A stretch of DNA of 64,000 nt from Caulobacter sp. Root655 (lineage in GTDB: Bacteria; Pseudomonadota; Alphaproteobacteria; Caulobacterales; Caulobacteraceae). Where the stretch lies: positions 89,090 to 153,089 of the forward strand of contig NZ_LMHC01000022.1 in the NCBI RefSeq assembly GCF_001427665.1. The letters are read 5' to 3'. Below, piece by piece: positions 51,955 to 61,454 of the stretch (positions are counted from its first letter, which is position 1; each line of letters starts with the position of its first letter). The translations under genes were made by a program, and so were the position numbers. The notes beneath the pieces are model-generated. The model did not search any database and was not told where the DNA came from. It worked only from the letters and a program-made list of their open reading frames with translations.

Positions 51955-53352
51955 ATGACCGAGCCCCTGCCGCGCCAGGCCGTCGATACGCTGATCTCCG
52001 GCGCCTTGATCGTCACGATGGACGCCGAGCGTCGCGTGATCGGCGACGGGGCGGTGGCGATCCTCGGCGACCGCATCGTCGCCATCGGCAAGCGTGAGAC
52101 GATCGCCGCTCAGGTGGAGGCCCGCCAAACCGTGGACGGGCGCGGGTTCGTCGTCACACCCGGCCTGATCAACACTCATGTCCACGTCACCGGCGACCCG
52201 CTGATCCGCGGCTTCATCCCCGAGGATCTCGACTTCATGGAGGTCGTGTTCGGTTGGGCGACCAGGCTGCACCAGGCCCAGACTCCGGACGACCAGCGCC
52301 TGGCCGCCCAGATGGCGGCGGTGGAGATGCTGCGCAGCGGCACGACCTGCTTCCTGGAGGCTGGAACCATCCTGGCCCTGGACGAGGTCGCCGACAGCCT
52401 GCGCCAGACCGGTATCCGGGGGCTGATCTCGGAATGGGTGATGGATCGCGCCTTCGACCCCGCCGACGACCAGACCGCCCTGACCGACCGGGCCCTTCGC
52501 ACCCTCCAGGACGAGATCGTCCGCCACCCCTTGCGCGACGACACCCTGATCGCCGCCTGGCCCAGCCTGGTCGGCCACCAGACCAACACCGACACCACAT
52601 GGCGTTTCGCCAAGCAGCTGGCCGACCAGCATGGCCTGGGCGTATCGGCCCACATGAGCCCCTCGGCCCTTGATGCGGAGTGGTACCTGGCCCACACCGG
52701 ACGCCGGCCCGTCGAGCATCTGGCTGACCTGGGCGTGCTCGGGTCCAATGTCAGCCTGACCCACGCGGCGCACCTGGACGCGCGCGAAGTCGCGCTGTTG
52801 GCGGCGAGCGGCGCCAGTGTCGCGCACTGTCCGATGGCGGCGCTCAAGGGCGGCTATGGCGTCACGGCGATCGGCCTGTTTCCCGAGATGGCGGCCAGCG
52901 GCGTCAACCTCACTTTGGGCACCGACGCTGGGGTCAGCGGCGACCTGATCCGCTGCATGAGCCTAGCGGCTGGCCTGTTTCGCGACGCGCGCCAGGACAA
53001 TCGTCTGTTCCCGCCGTCCACGATCCTGGAAATGGCCACCGTCAACGCCGCCAGCACGCTTCAGATGAGCGACCGGATCGGCTCGCTGGAGGTCGGCAAG
53101 AAGGCCGACCTGGTCATGCACGACACCGATCGGCCCGAGTGGCGGCCGCTGCTCAACGTCGTCGCCCAGTTGGTCTGGTCGGCCGACGGGCGCGGCGTGC
53201 ACAGCGTCTGGGTCGATGGGCGCAGGGTGGTCGAGGACTACCGCGTCACCACCGTGGACGAACACCGCCTCTATGCCGAGGTTCAGGTCGCCGCCAAGGC
53301 CCTGATCGCCCGCGCGGGCCTCCCCGATCGGCAGGTTTGGCCCGTCCTCTGA
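51955..53352 (+). CDS. Amidohydrolase, TrzA/AtzB/SsnA-like metal-dependent hydrolase
   Basis: The 465-residue enzyme belongs to the metallo-dependent amidohydrolase superfamily, deaminase/chlorohydrolase branch. Metal ligands are visible: His-x-His in NTHVHV near 73-75, His in VSAHMSPS near 232, His in LTHAAHLD near 269, and Asp in LGTDAG near 323. The N-terminal ISGALIVTMD strand domain and the GSLEVGKKADLVMHD C-terminal strand are typical. These enzymes remove amino or halogen groups from N-heterocycles; the exact substrate is unknown. It sits 64 bp after the TonB receptor. Confidence 0.9.
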   Translation: MTEPLPRQAVDTLISGALIVTMDAERRVIGDGAVAILGDRIVAIGKRETIAAQVEARQTVDGRGFVVTPGLINTHVHVTGDPLIRGFIPEDLDFMEVVFGWATRLHQAQTPDDQRLAAQMAAVEMLRSGTTCFLEAGTILALDEVADSLRQTGIRGLISEWVMDRAFDPADDQTALTDRALRTLQDEIVRHPLRDDTLIAAWPSLVGHQTNTDTTWRFAKQLADQHGLGVSAHMSPSALDAEWYLAHTGRRPVEHLADLGVLGSNVSLTHAAHLDAREVALLAASGASVAHCPMAALKGGYGVTAIGLFPEMAASGVNLTLGTDAGVSGDLIRCMSLAAGLFRDARQDNRLFPPSTILEMATVNAASTLQMSDRIGSLEVGKKADLVMHDTDRPEWRPLLNVVAQLVWSADGRGVHSVWVDGRRVVEDYRVTTVDEHRLYAEVQVAAKALIARAGLPDRQVWPVL

Positions 53353-53546
53353 CGGCCTCGAAGGCCGCCAACTGCTTCGCCGATCGTCAAGCGATGAGGC
53401 GCGAAGCGTCAAGCCTGAGCATCGCAGCGAGCGCACCTTTGGGACGCTGAAAAAGGCGCGCCTTGTCACGTTCGACACCCTCTCATGCGGCCCATGGCCG
53501 TGGAGGCGCCCGGACGCGGCAGCGGCGGTGGGCAAGGAGTGGAAGC

Positions 53547-54827
53547 ATGTCGCGCGGCATCTTGATCATGATCGCGGCCTCGCTGGGCTTCTTCTTCGTC
53601 ACGGCAACGACGTTCACCTCGCTGGGCTACGTGCTCTACACGATGGTGGCCGATCTCGGCTGGTCGCAGGCCGCCGCCGGCATGAGCTTCTCATTCCTGG
53701 GCCTGGCCTGCGGGCTGAGCAGTCCCCTGGCTCCAATGATGATGAAGTGGATCGGAACGCGCCTGACTATGTTCCTCGGCGGCGTGGTGCTGGGTGCGGG
53801 CTTTCTGCTGGCTGCCACGGTGCATAGCATTCTGGTGTTCTTCGTCGCCACCACCTTCATGGGCGTGGGCTTCTCGCTGATCGCGCCCTCGCCGGCGGTG
53901 TACCTGCTGGCCACCTGGTTTCCCAAGACCTCGTCGCGGATGATCGGCTTCTATTTCATGGCGGGCGCCTTTGGCGGCGTGGTCGGCCCCCTGGTGGTCG
54001 GCGCCATCGTCTCCACCACCGGCAGCTGGCGAGTGCACTGGACGGTGATGTCGATTGCCGCCTTCGTGGTCGGTCTCATCAGCTTGGCGACGATCAAGGA
54101 AGCCGTTCCCGTCACCGCCGTTTCCGACGTGAAGAACGCGGGCATGGCGGAGACGGCCGCCAACACCGAGGTCGCCCCGTGGACCGTGCGCCAGGCGCTG
54201 ATGAGCCGATCCTTCCTTCTGCTGGCCCTGGCCATGATGATCGTTCAGACCGTCGTCACCACCATGCACTCCTCGCTCGTCGCCCATGTCGCTAGCCTCG
54301 GCCATGGCCCGACCCCCGGCGCGCTGGCCATGAGCCTGCTGGCCTTGATGGCCACCTTGACCAAGGGCGTGACCGGCGCCTTGAGCGAGAAGGTCAATCC
54401 GAAGCCGCTCCTGGTCTGGGGCCTGGCCTTGCAGGCTGCGGCCATGGTCCTGCTCTCGTTCAGCGTCGTGCCAGGCTGGGCCTATGTCGCCGCTCTGCTG
54501 TTCGGCGTCGGCTGGGGCCTGTCCTGGCTCAGCGCCCACGTGCTGCTGTTGCGCTATTTCGGCGGGGCCATCGCCGGCGACATGGTGGCGATGGCCACGA
54601 TGGCGACGACTTTCGCCGTCCTCGGCCCGCTGGTGGCCGGTTGGAGCGCCGACAATACTGGCAGCTTCGTTCCGGTGTTCCTGATCTTCGCGGGCCTGCT
54701 GGCCCTGACAGTGGTGGTCACCGCCCTCCTGCTGCGGCCGCCGACGCCCTGCGCGAGCGCCCAGCCGACGGGCGATCGCACTGGGCGCCAACCCGTTAGC
54801 GCACCGTCGCTGAGCGCCGCCGAATGA
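53547..54827 (+). CDS. MFS transporter (monocarboxylate/oxalate-type)
   Basis: The protein of about 426 residues has twelve predicted membrane segments. I start at ATG 53547 because AAGGAG lies 7 nt upstream; an upstream frame from 53463 is poorly supported. ASLGFFFVTATTFTSLGYVLYTMVADLGWSQAAAG, FMGVGFSLIAPSPAVYLLATWFPK and FYFMAGAFGGVVGPLVVG are typical of the OFA/MCT-like MFS branch, which carries small organic acids. It lies in the same direction as the TonB receptor and amidohydrolase and is expected to carry the substrate or product across the inner membrane. Confidence 0.88.
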   Translation: MSRGILIMIAASLGFFFVTATTFTSLGYVLYTMVADLGWSQAAAGMSFSFLGLACGLSSPLAPMMMKWIGTRLTMFLGGVVLGAGFLLAATVHSILVFFVATTFMGVGFSLIAPSPAVYLLATWFPKTSSRMIGFYFMAGAFGGVVGPLVVGAIVSTTGSWRVHWTVMSIAAFVVGLISLATIKEAVPVTAVSDVKNAGMAETAANTEVAPWTVRQALMSRSFLLLALAMMIVQTVVTTMHSSLVAHVASLGHGPTPGALAMSLLALMATLTKGVTGALSEKVNPKPLLVWGLALQAAAMVLLSFSVVPGWAYVAALLFGVGWGLSWLSAHVLLLRYFGGAIAGDMVAMATMATTFAVLGPLVAGWSADNTGSFVPVFLIFAGLLALTVVVTALLLRPPTPCASAQPTGDRTGRQPVSAPSLSAAE

Positions 54828-54854
54828 CGGCGCCCGGCAAGGGAGTACGGGCGT

Positions 54855-55868
54855 CTAGAGATCAACCCTGGCCTGGCGACGCACCTGACGAGGAGAGGCG
54901 CCAAAGCGCCGGCAGAAGGCCCGGCTAAATTGGGTCGCCCCCTTGAAGCCCCAGCGGTTGTAGATCTCCGGGATCGAGCGCATGGCGTGCTGTGGACTCG
55001 TCAGGTCCAGGCGGCAGCGTTCAAGCCGTCTCATGCGCAAATAGCCGCTGAATGTCTCGCCATTCGCCCCGAACAGTTTCTGCACGTAACGGGCTGTGAC
55101 CCCTTCGCTGTCGGCAAGCCGGCGTAACGAAAGTCTGGGATCGGGCATCTGGCTTTCAATCGCCTGACGTAACCGGCGAAGATGGGCGCGGCTCTCCAGG
55201 TCATGACCCTCGCGCTCGACGGTCCAGAGGGTGAAGAACTCGGTCAACGCCAACTCAACGGGCCTGAGTTGTCGGGCGGTCAGATCTTGCAAGACGTGGC
55301 CCGTCGCTCGCAACAGGCCCGACAGGATGCGGACACTGCCCGCCGCCGTGGCCAGATAGCTGACGCGCACATCACCTGTGATGTCCGCTTGGTGGTCGGT
55401 GACGACCTGCGGCGCGCGAACGAACATCAATCGACACCGTGCCTTCAGCTTGACCGCGACGGCTTGATCGCCAGATCCATAGGCGATGTCGCCGGGTGAC
55501 ATGGCCTCGTCCCGTTGACCCGTGGCAAGGCTTGCCCGGCCGCCTAGCAAGGTGGCCATCCACGTGGCGCGCGGCTCCAAGCTGGCCCTACCGGAAATCA
55601 ACTGGTTCTCCGCGTCGATGAGAATGAATTCTACACCGAGCGGCGACGTAAGGCACAGCACCGAAGCAGCTTGGGGCTCGACGTCTGGAGGGCCGCTCAC
55701 CAGGAAGCCCAATCGCTTCATCGTGTCGCGCCATTGGCCCGCGCTTGCCTGACCATTGATGCTAAATGACCACGCCGCCGCGGAGGGCGCACTTCGGTTC
55801 AAGGTCTGTCCAGAGCTCGGAACAGCAGGCTGGGCCTTGAGCCGCTCGGACCGTTGGACAGATGCCAT
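54855..55868 (-). CDS. AraC family transcriptional regulator
   Basis: The 337-residue regulator starts at ATG 55866-55868 (GGGAG upstream). Residues about 240-335 are the AraC DNA-binding domain: RYVQKLFGANGETFSGYLRMRRLERCRLDLTSPQHA, then WGFKGATQFSRAFCRRFGASPRQVRR. The N-terminal 200 residues share layout and phrases with the regulator half of the AraC-acetamidase fusion (RLLFVRAPQ-like strand, SGLL, RPVE.AL.EF). The two regulators are paralogues, bracketing the cluster. It is convergent with the MFS gene and likely controls it. Confidence 0.88.
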   Translation of the reverse strand: MASVQRSERLKAQPAVPSSGQTLNRSAPSAAAWSFSINGQASAGQWRDTMKRLGFLVSGPPDVEPQAASVLCLTSPLGVEFILIDAENQLISGRASLEPRATWMATLLGGRASLATGQRDEAMSPGDIAYGSGDQAVAVKLKARCRLMFVRAPQVVTDHQADITGDVRVSYLATAAGSVRILSGLLRATGHVLQDLTARQLRPVELALTEFFTLWTVEREGHDLESRAHLRRLRQAIESQMPDPRLSLRRLADSEGVTARYVQKLFGANGETFSGYLRMRRLERCRLDLTSPQHAMRSIPEIYNRWGFKGATQFSRAFCRRFGASPRQVRRQARVDL

Positions 55869-56300
55869 CTTGAACCGCGCTCCCGATCGTTTCACCCACG
55901 CTAGGAGCCGCGCTCATCTCCATCTTGCCCAGGCACGTCCAATAAGTTGTCGCGCCGCTGGCGGCGAGTCAGGCGTGCGCCAGAAGCCGCCCCTGACGTG
56001 CTTCCAGGAAGTTGACGTTGGACACCTGTCTTTCAGCTCGCTCACCGCAGAAGGGTCATGTGCGGAAATGCCTAAGCCCGTGCTTTCCGGCGCGACCTCG
56101 TTGCGCAAGAGGGCTGGCAGCGAAATGCGTTCAGCCATGGGCCCCTGCTTTATCCGAGATATATAAGATCGTTGCGCTAACGGGGCGGGGATTTAACTGG
56201 GATAACTCCTCGTGACTTACGCCTCGCCCGCGCTCTTGAAGAGCTGCGGCCACCATCCACTACAGCACTATCGAATAGAGTGAACTGAAAGGACGACGAC
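55869..56300. other. Gap between AraC regulator and YqeY-like gene
   Basis: 432 bp with no supported gene. A minus-strand frame (55914-56138) lacks family features. The end near 56150-56300 becomes less GC-rich, matching the change in style of the downstream YqeY-like gene. Confidence 0.5.
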
Positions 56301-56774
56301 ATGGCTTTGCTCGACGAGCTCAAAACTGACCAACTAACAGCGCGCAAGCTGAGCGACCGTCTTAAGGCTAACGTGCTCACCACATTGATCGGCGAAGCTA
56401 CGCAGATCACGACCGAAGAATTCAAGCGCGGCGTGACGGAAGTCACTGACGAAAAGGTTGTCGCAACCGTCGCGAAGTTCTTGAAGAACACGAAGCTGAC
56501 GCTGGAAAACCTCGCGACCGAACGCGCGCGTCTGATCGAAGCCGGTGGCGATGCGTCGAAGGTGGATGAGCGGACCAGGGCGGCTGAAATCGAACTGGCG
56601 ATCCTGTCCTCGTATGGCCCAAAGCAAATGACGGAAACGGAACTGCGCGAGGCCATCAACGACTTCCGGGCCAAGAACCCCGGCGCCAACGTCGGGGCGA
56701 TCATGGCCCACCTGAAGACTAGCTTCGGCGGCCAGTATGACGGCAAGGCGGCCAGCGCGTTGGCCAAGGCTTAA
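56301..56774 (+). CDS. GatB/YqeY domain protein
   Basis: The 157-residue protein is a stand-alone YqeY-type helical domain, like the C-terminal tRNA-binding part of GatB. Typical segments are ALLDELKTDQLTARK, EFKRGVTEVTD-like helix, AAEIELAILSSYGPKQMTETELREAI and GANVGAIMAHLKTSFGGQYDGKAASALAK. AAAGGAC precedes the ATG. The role in translation is not settled in the family. The codon use is less GC-biased than the neighbours and a recombinase remnant follows, so it may belong to an integrated element. Confidence 0.8.
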   Translation: MALLDELKTDQLTARKLSDRLKANVLTTLIGEATQITTEEFKRGVTEVTDEKVVATVAKFLKNTKLTLENLATERARLIEAGGDASKVDERTRAAEIELAILSSYGPKQMTETELREAINDFRAKNPGANVGAIMAHLKTSFGGQYDGKAASALAKA

Positions 56775-56858
56775 ATTGAGGGCAACTGCGCAGTCTCGCC
56801 GAGCAGACGCACCCAATGATCGCCCTCTACTGAAGCGCTGTTCTGGGGCGAACGGGAC

Positions 56859-57068
56859 CTACAAATCGATCGCCTCAGACATCTCAAGGGCGTCGTCGAC
56901 CTCGATGCCGAGATATCGAACCGTGCTTTCCAGCTTCCGGCGCCCGAGGAAAAGTTGGCAGGCTCGCAGGTTGCCCGCCTTCTTGTAGATCAAAGCGACC
57001 TTGGTTCGTCTGAGGCTGTGCGTCCCGTAGCCACAGCAAACTCGTCGTTCTTCAGCCGCAGAAGTCAC
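56859..57068 (-). pseudogene. C-terminal remnant of a tyrosine recombinase/integrase
   Basis: On the minus strand the segment CGYGTHSLRRTKVALIYKK (with the HxLR catalytic histidine and arginine) continues into GNLRACQLFLGRRKLESTVRYLG, which carries the catalytic tyrosine. The matching C-terminal tail (GIEVDDALEMSEAIDL) ends at a stop. The N-terminal core-binding and first catalytic regions are missing upstream, so only the last ~70 residues remain. Confidence 0.75.
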
Positions 57069-57534
57069 GGCCGCCTTGTCGCCGTTATCGAGGGCCGCGG
57101 TTTAGTCCCCAAGGTTGCTGACTTCTCTCCGGTCAGGACGCGGAGACTGACGACTGCTCTCGCGGCGAGGACAACGAAGTCGAAGGAGCGCCTAAGCACC
57201 CCATATTCGGGTGGCATGCCTTTTCACAATTTACGATTGAACAAATTCATTTTGCGGCCTTACGTCCAACCCGCTTGCCAAGGTTCACCTACGCGGCCGG
57301 CGCCGAGTCGCGCAGTCGGATGGCCGGCGATTCCTTTCACGCTTCGATCTTGGTCGCTCCGCCACGGCGGCGGGATAATACTTATGCGCGCATTGGATCA
57401 AACTACTTCCAAAACTTGCGTTTATGCGGCTTAGCTAGGGAAGCCAAAGAAGCAGGGCCGGATCGGATTTGTCCGCGCATAGGAGCGGATCGCTGGTTTA
57501 CGCGCCTGACTGCGTGCGAGTGATGGAGCGCCCG
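57069..57534. other. Gap after integrase remnant
   Basis: 466 bp with mixed, partly AT-rich composition (57226-57260). No complete gene; a plus-strand frame (57275-57523) has no recognised features. It probably holds decayed mobile-element DNA and the promoter of the downstream operon. Confidence 0.5.
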
Positions 57535-60500
57535 ATGAAACGGATTCATGTCGATCTGCGGCACTTGAAGAAGACCGATCGTCTCGAGTTAAGGGTGCAC
57601 GGCAAGAGCTACCCTCTTCAGAGCCATAACGACTCCAGCCTGCTGCAGGCTACTCAAAGCAACATCGCGCTAGGGGCGCTGACGCCCCAGGCGCATGCCA
57701 GCTTCACCCATTTCGGCGACATCGCGGCGCTTCACCTCGACACGGACACGGTCGCGCACCTCCACGTCGTGCAGCCCGAGGAAGAGGGCGTCCACCTGCC
57801 CAAGGTCGTGGCGATGGCCCTGCTCATCCCGGAGCCGGCGCTGCGGGCCTATTGGAAGCGCCAGCTCCAATTCTACGCCCAGCCGCTGCACCGCGTACGC
57901 TCGCTGCACCGCGCGGGCGTGCGCCGTCGTCCTCGCGCCTGCAGCGCCAAGCTCGCCGCCCTGGGCCTGAGCGGGCTGGGCGACGATCACGACCAGACGA
58001 CCGATCTGCTGGTGGCCTCGCAGTTCCTGGTGACCACCCTGGACACCTCCGCGCTGCTGGTGTCGCACCATCCCAATCTCAACAACATCCAGCCCAGCAC
58101 CGCGGCGACGCTGCTGCACGACCACATCCTGCCTGATCCCGACATCGATCCGGACCAGTACAACGCGATGCAGGTCCTGGCCGCCGCGATCACGGCCGCG
58201 GGGGACGACTGGGCCCCGGTGATCCGCTGCACCGACCAGCACGGCGCGCCGCTAAGCGCCGGCTACGATCTGGAGCCCGACGACGGCGGGTTCAAGGCAG
58301 GACAGCCGCTCTTCACCTACGGGCTGGACGACGGCGTCGCCGACCAGCTTGGCCCGGCCGTGGGCGGCGCGAACCGCTCGGCCTCCAACGACATGACGCT
58401 GGCCAACAAGACCTGGGCTCCCAACAGCGGCACCGCGTCCCTGGCCAAGCAGGTCGACACCCCGCCCTCGACGCTCGAGGCCGCGGTCGAGGGCGGCGCG
58501 CCGACCTTCAAGTGGGTGGTCAACGAGCAGACCAATCACCACGGCGTCTCGGTCGACCAGCATTCGATCAAGATCGACGACAAGAACAAGTTCTCGATCG
58601 ACGCCTACAACAGTTACCTGCGCACGCTCTACACGGCCTATCAGCTGCTGGACGACAAGGGCGCGCCGATCGGCAAGAAGACCTCGATCACCTCGATCTC
58701 GGCGACCAACACGATCCTGGGCATCCCGGTGCCGACCGACCCGACCGAGCTTGGGTTCGACATGGCACAGGCGACAAGCGCCAAGCTCTATTTCGGCAGC
58801 CTGGGCACCAGCAACTGGGACGAGGATGTCAGCACCAGCGGCGCGTTGCTGACCGGGCTGTGGCAGTACGGGGTCCCCGTCGTGTTCCTGATCGCCGGCA
58901 AGGCAATCACCAGCACCTCGACCTTCAACAAGATCGTTAACGACAAGGACCTTCGCGCTGCGGCGCTGGCCATCGCCTTCGCCGTCGTCGGGGGCGGCGT
59001 GCCGACCGCCGCGGCCTTGGGCAATACCAAGAAGGTGCTGTTCGGCTTCGCGGACGTGGTGCTCAGCATCGTCGTCCAGAAAGGCATGGAGACGCTAGGC
59101 AAGTGGCTCGCCGCCCAGGTCGCGGCGGGCGCGATCTCCAACGCCTTCGGCCCCGTGGGCTGGGTGTTCCGCGCGGCGGCGACGCTGATGGACTTCGAGA
59201 TGATGGCCATCACCACCGGCGAGGTGCTGTCGTCGCCAGCCTGCATCACCGCCACGGTGACCCGGGCGATCGACGTCTCGCTGATCCTGCTGCCCGACCC
59301 CAAGCACGGCGAGGTCGGCGACCCCACCACCGCGGTTTGGCCCGCCCTGGCCCAGAAGTACGTCGTCACGCTGGAATACAAGGGCGGCACCACCCGCCAG
59401 CTCATGGGCGTCTTCCCCGACACGACGGACAAGACGCCGCTGCCGCTGCGCTTTGTCGACGTGCCGGCGGGCGGCGAGTTCCGCATCCTGGCGGGCGTCT
59501 ACAGCAACAGCGGCTGGCTCGCCGGATCCTGGCAGAGCGACTGGATCGTCGCCACGCCCAACCAGGGCACGACGCTCGAGCTTGGCAAGCACGCAATCAA
59601 AGAGAACCTGGTTCCGCTCGCGCCCGACACCCAATATGTGTTCAAGGAACGCATCGCCGCCGCCGATGGCGGGTTCGCCTGGAAGGCCGGCGCCCCGCCC
59701 GCCGTGACGCTCACCAGCCTCAACTGCGCCGCGCCAAAGTCGCTGTGCGACCTCGTCTCGATCACGATCAACAACAGCGCCTTCCAGGTGGGCTATGCCT
59801 GGCGCGCCTCGGGACAGAACCTGCCGCCCAACGACGCTTCGGCGCCGCCGTCGAACGAGCAGTTGTTCGTGATGCAGAACCTGTCGGTGCTGGCCGAGCC
59901 CGGCTCGCGGCTCAAGAAGTCGGACATCGGCCTGGTCAACCGCCCCGGCCTGGCCTACGCGCCCTCGTACAACGCCCAGAACCAGATCGACCAGACCAAC
60001 TTCATCCTTGATCCGCGCCAGAGCGTGATGAACCTGCGCCGCGTGACGCTGGACGGCGTGATCGGCGATTTCGGCCTGGGCAAGCCTGGCTTGCTGAGCT
60101 GGGGCCGGTTCCCGCTGGCCAATCTGGACGCGCTGGCGGTGCACCCCAGCAACATTGTGCTCGCCGCGTCGTTCAAGGATTCCAAGCTGATGATCCTGCC
60201 GATCCCCGACAAGGGATCGCCCGACGCCGAGGCGCCCACCGCCCTGCTGGTCTCGGGCCTGGGCATCCGCCAGGGGCTGGTTCGCGGGCCCAAGGCCATG
60301 ACGGTCGCCCCCGACGGACGGATCCTGGTGCTGGAGAGCGAGAACCTTCGGGTCCAGGCGTTCGACATCAAGGGCAACCCGATCCAGAGCTTCACGCCCA
60401 GCCCATCGATCTTCCAGGTCCCGCTCGCCGCGATCGCCGCCGACCTGGACAAGCTGCGCGTGCCCGACGCCCTGGCCCAGGCGATCGTGGCCAACAACTC

Positions 60501-61431
60501 AGGTTACCTGTTCTCGCTGCCGGCCGACTTCATCCCGCAACTCGATGCGCACCGCTTCGCACCGGAGAAGGACCCGTTGATCGCCGCCCTGGGGGCCGCC
60601 GGGGTGATCCTGGCCTACGACCCCGAGTTCATGGACGATCCCAAGCAGAGCGCGCAGATCGCCGTGGTCACGCCGGGTGAGAACTGGACCATCACCGATC
60701 CGCGCGGCTTCGCCTGGGATGTCCGGCTGACCGACGGCCTCCTGACCGTCAGCCAGCGGCTCATCAAGGCCGATATCCAAGTGCTCACCGCCGGCTCCCG
60801 CTGGATGGTGGTCGACCAGGCCAGCTTCCTGGCCTGGAAGATCGAGCGCTCGAGCGCCGACCCCACCCAAGCGCTGGTCTCCCTGGCGCTGTCGTTCTTC
60901 CCCTTGAAGGCGCCGCGTGTCGGCGCCGTCACCTTCCTGGACATGGCGGTTGAAGCGCAGGGCTACATCTATGTCCTGTCCCACTGGGGGGATGGCTCCA
61001 AGACCACCGACTATTTCCTCGACATCTACGCGCCCGACGGCAGCTTCTGCTCGCGGTCGCCCGATCCTTCGGTGACCCGCGAGCCGCAGAACATCGTGGC
61101 CGGCAAGATCACGGTCGACGTCTGGCGAAACCTCTACGGCCTGACCTACGAGACGCTGACCTCGCCCTGGGATACGCCGCAACCGGGCGTCGGCCACTGG
61201 ATCCCGACGCCGCCACTGTTCACCCTGTCGCTGACCCTGCAGCTTAAGTTCAACGAGCTCAACATCGGCGTCGTGGCGGACGCCTTCGCCGAGCACAAGA
61301 TCACGCTGTCCAAGCAGGCGTTCATCACCGTCGACGATCCGAACGGCGCCTGGCAGGTCAAGGACCAGACGACGATCTACCATGTCTACCGCTCGGGCGA
61401 CGGCCTCCAAGTCTACGCCGTCCCGGCCTGA
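57535..61431 (+). CDS. 1298-residue protein of unknown function with hydrophobic core and propeller-like region
   Basis: ATG 57535 has GGAG 6 nt upstream. The N-terminus (KRIHVDLRHLKKTDRLELRVHG) is not a signal peptide. Visible regions are: 1-110 strand-rich; 110-440 mixed; about 441-552 several hydrophobic stretches (WQYGVPVVFLIAGKAI, AALAIAFAVVGGGVPTAAAL, FADVVLSIVVQKG, AFGPVGWVFRAAATL) that could insert in membranes; 690-740 possibly fibronectin-like; about 855-955 propeller-like (LDALAVHPSNIVLAASFKDSK, AMTVAPDGRILVLESENLRVQAFD); the tail has more strands. I recognise no named family. It is followed 23 bp later by the BPI-like gene and is probably the first gene of that operon. Confidence 0.85.
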   Translation: MKRIHVDLRHLKKTDRLELRVHGKSYPLQSHNDSSLLQATQSNIALGALTPQAHASFTHFGDIAALHLDTDTVAHLHVVQPEEEGVHLPKVVAMALLIPEPALRAYWKRQLQFYAQPLHRVRSLHRAGVRRRPRACSAKLAALGLSGLGDDHDQTTDLLVASQFLVTTLDTSALLVSHHPNLNNIQPSTAATLLHDHILPDPDIDPDQYNAMQVLAAAITAAGDDWAPVIRCTDQHGAPLSAGYDLEPDDGGFKAGQPLFTYGLDDGVADQLGPAVGGANRSASNDMTLANKTWAPNSGTASLAKQVDTPPSTLEAAVEGGAPTFKWVVNEQTNHHGVSVDQHSIKIDDKNKFSIDAYNSYLRTLYTAYQLLDDKGAPIGKKTSITSISATNTILGIPVPTDPTELGFDMAQATSAKLYFGSLGTSNWDEDVSTSGALLTGLWQYGVPVVFLIAGKAITSTSTFNKIVNDKDLRAAALAIAFAVVGGGVPTAAALGNTKKVLFGFADVVLSIVVQKGMETLGKWLAAQVAAGAISNAFGPVGWVFRAAATLMDFEMMAITTGEVLSSPACITATVTRAIDVSLILLPDPKHGEVGDPTTAVWPALAQKYVVTLEYKGGTTRQLMGVFPDTTDKTPLPLRFVDVPAGGEFRILAGVYSNSGWLAGSWQSDWIVATPNQGTTLELGKHAIKENLVPLAPDTQYVFKERIAAADGGFAWKAGAPPAVTLTSLNCAAPKSLCDLVSITINNSAFQVGYAWRASGQNLPPNDASAPPSNEQLFVMQNLSVLAEPGSRLKKSDIGLVNRPGLAYAPSYNAQNQIDQTNFILDPRQSVMNLRRVTLDGVIGDFGLGKPGLLSWGRFPLANLDALAVHPSNIVLAASFKDSKLMILPIPDKGSPDAEAPTALLVSGLGIRQGLVRGPKAMTVAPDGRILVLESENLRVQAFDIKGNPIQSFTPSPSIFQVPLAAIAADLDKLRVPDALAQAIVANNSGYLFSLPADFIPQLDAHRFAPEKDPLIAALGAAGVILAYDPEFMDDPKQSAQIAVVTPGENWTITDPRGFAWDVRLTDGLLTVSQRLIKADIQVLTAGSRWMVVDQASFLAWKIERSSADPTQALVSLALSFFPLKAPRVGAVTFLDMAVEAQGYIYVLSHWGDGSKTTDYFLDIYAPDGSFCSRSPDPSVTREPQNIVAGKITVDVWRNLYGLTYETLTSPWDTPQPGVGHWIPTPPLFTLSLTLQLKFNELNIGVVADAFAEHKITLSKQAFITVDDPNGAWQVKDQTTIYHVYRSGDGLQVYAVPA

Positions 61432-61454
61432 TCAAAGGAAAGGGGAACCTCGAC

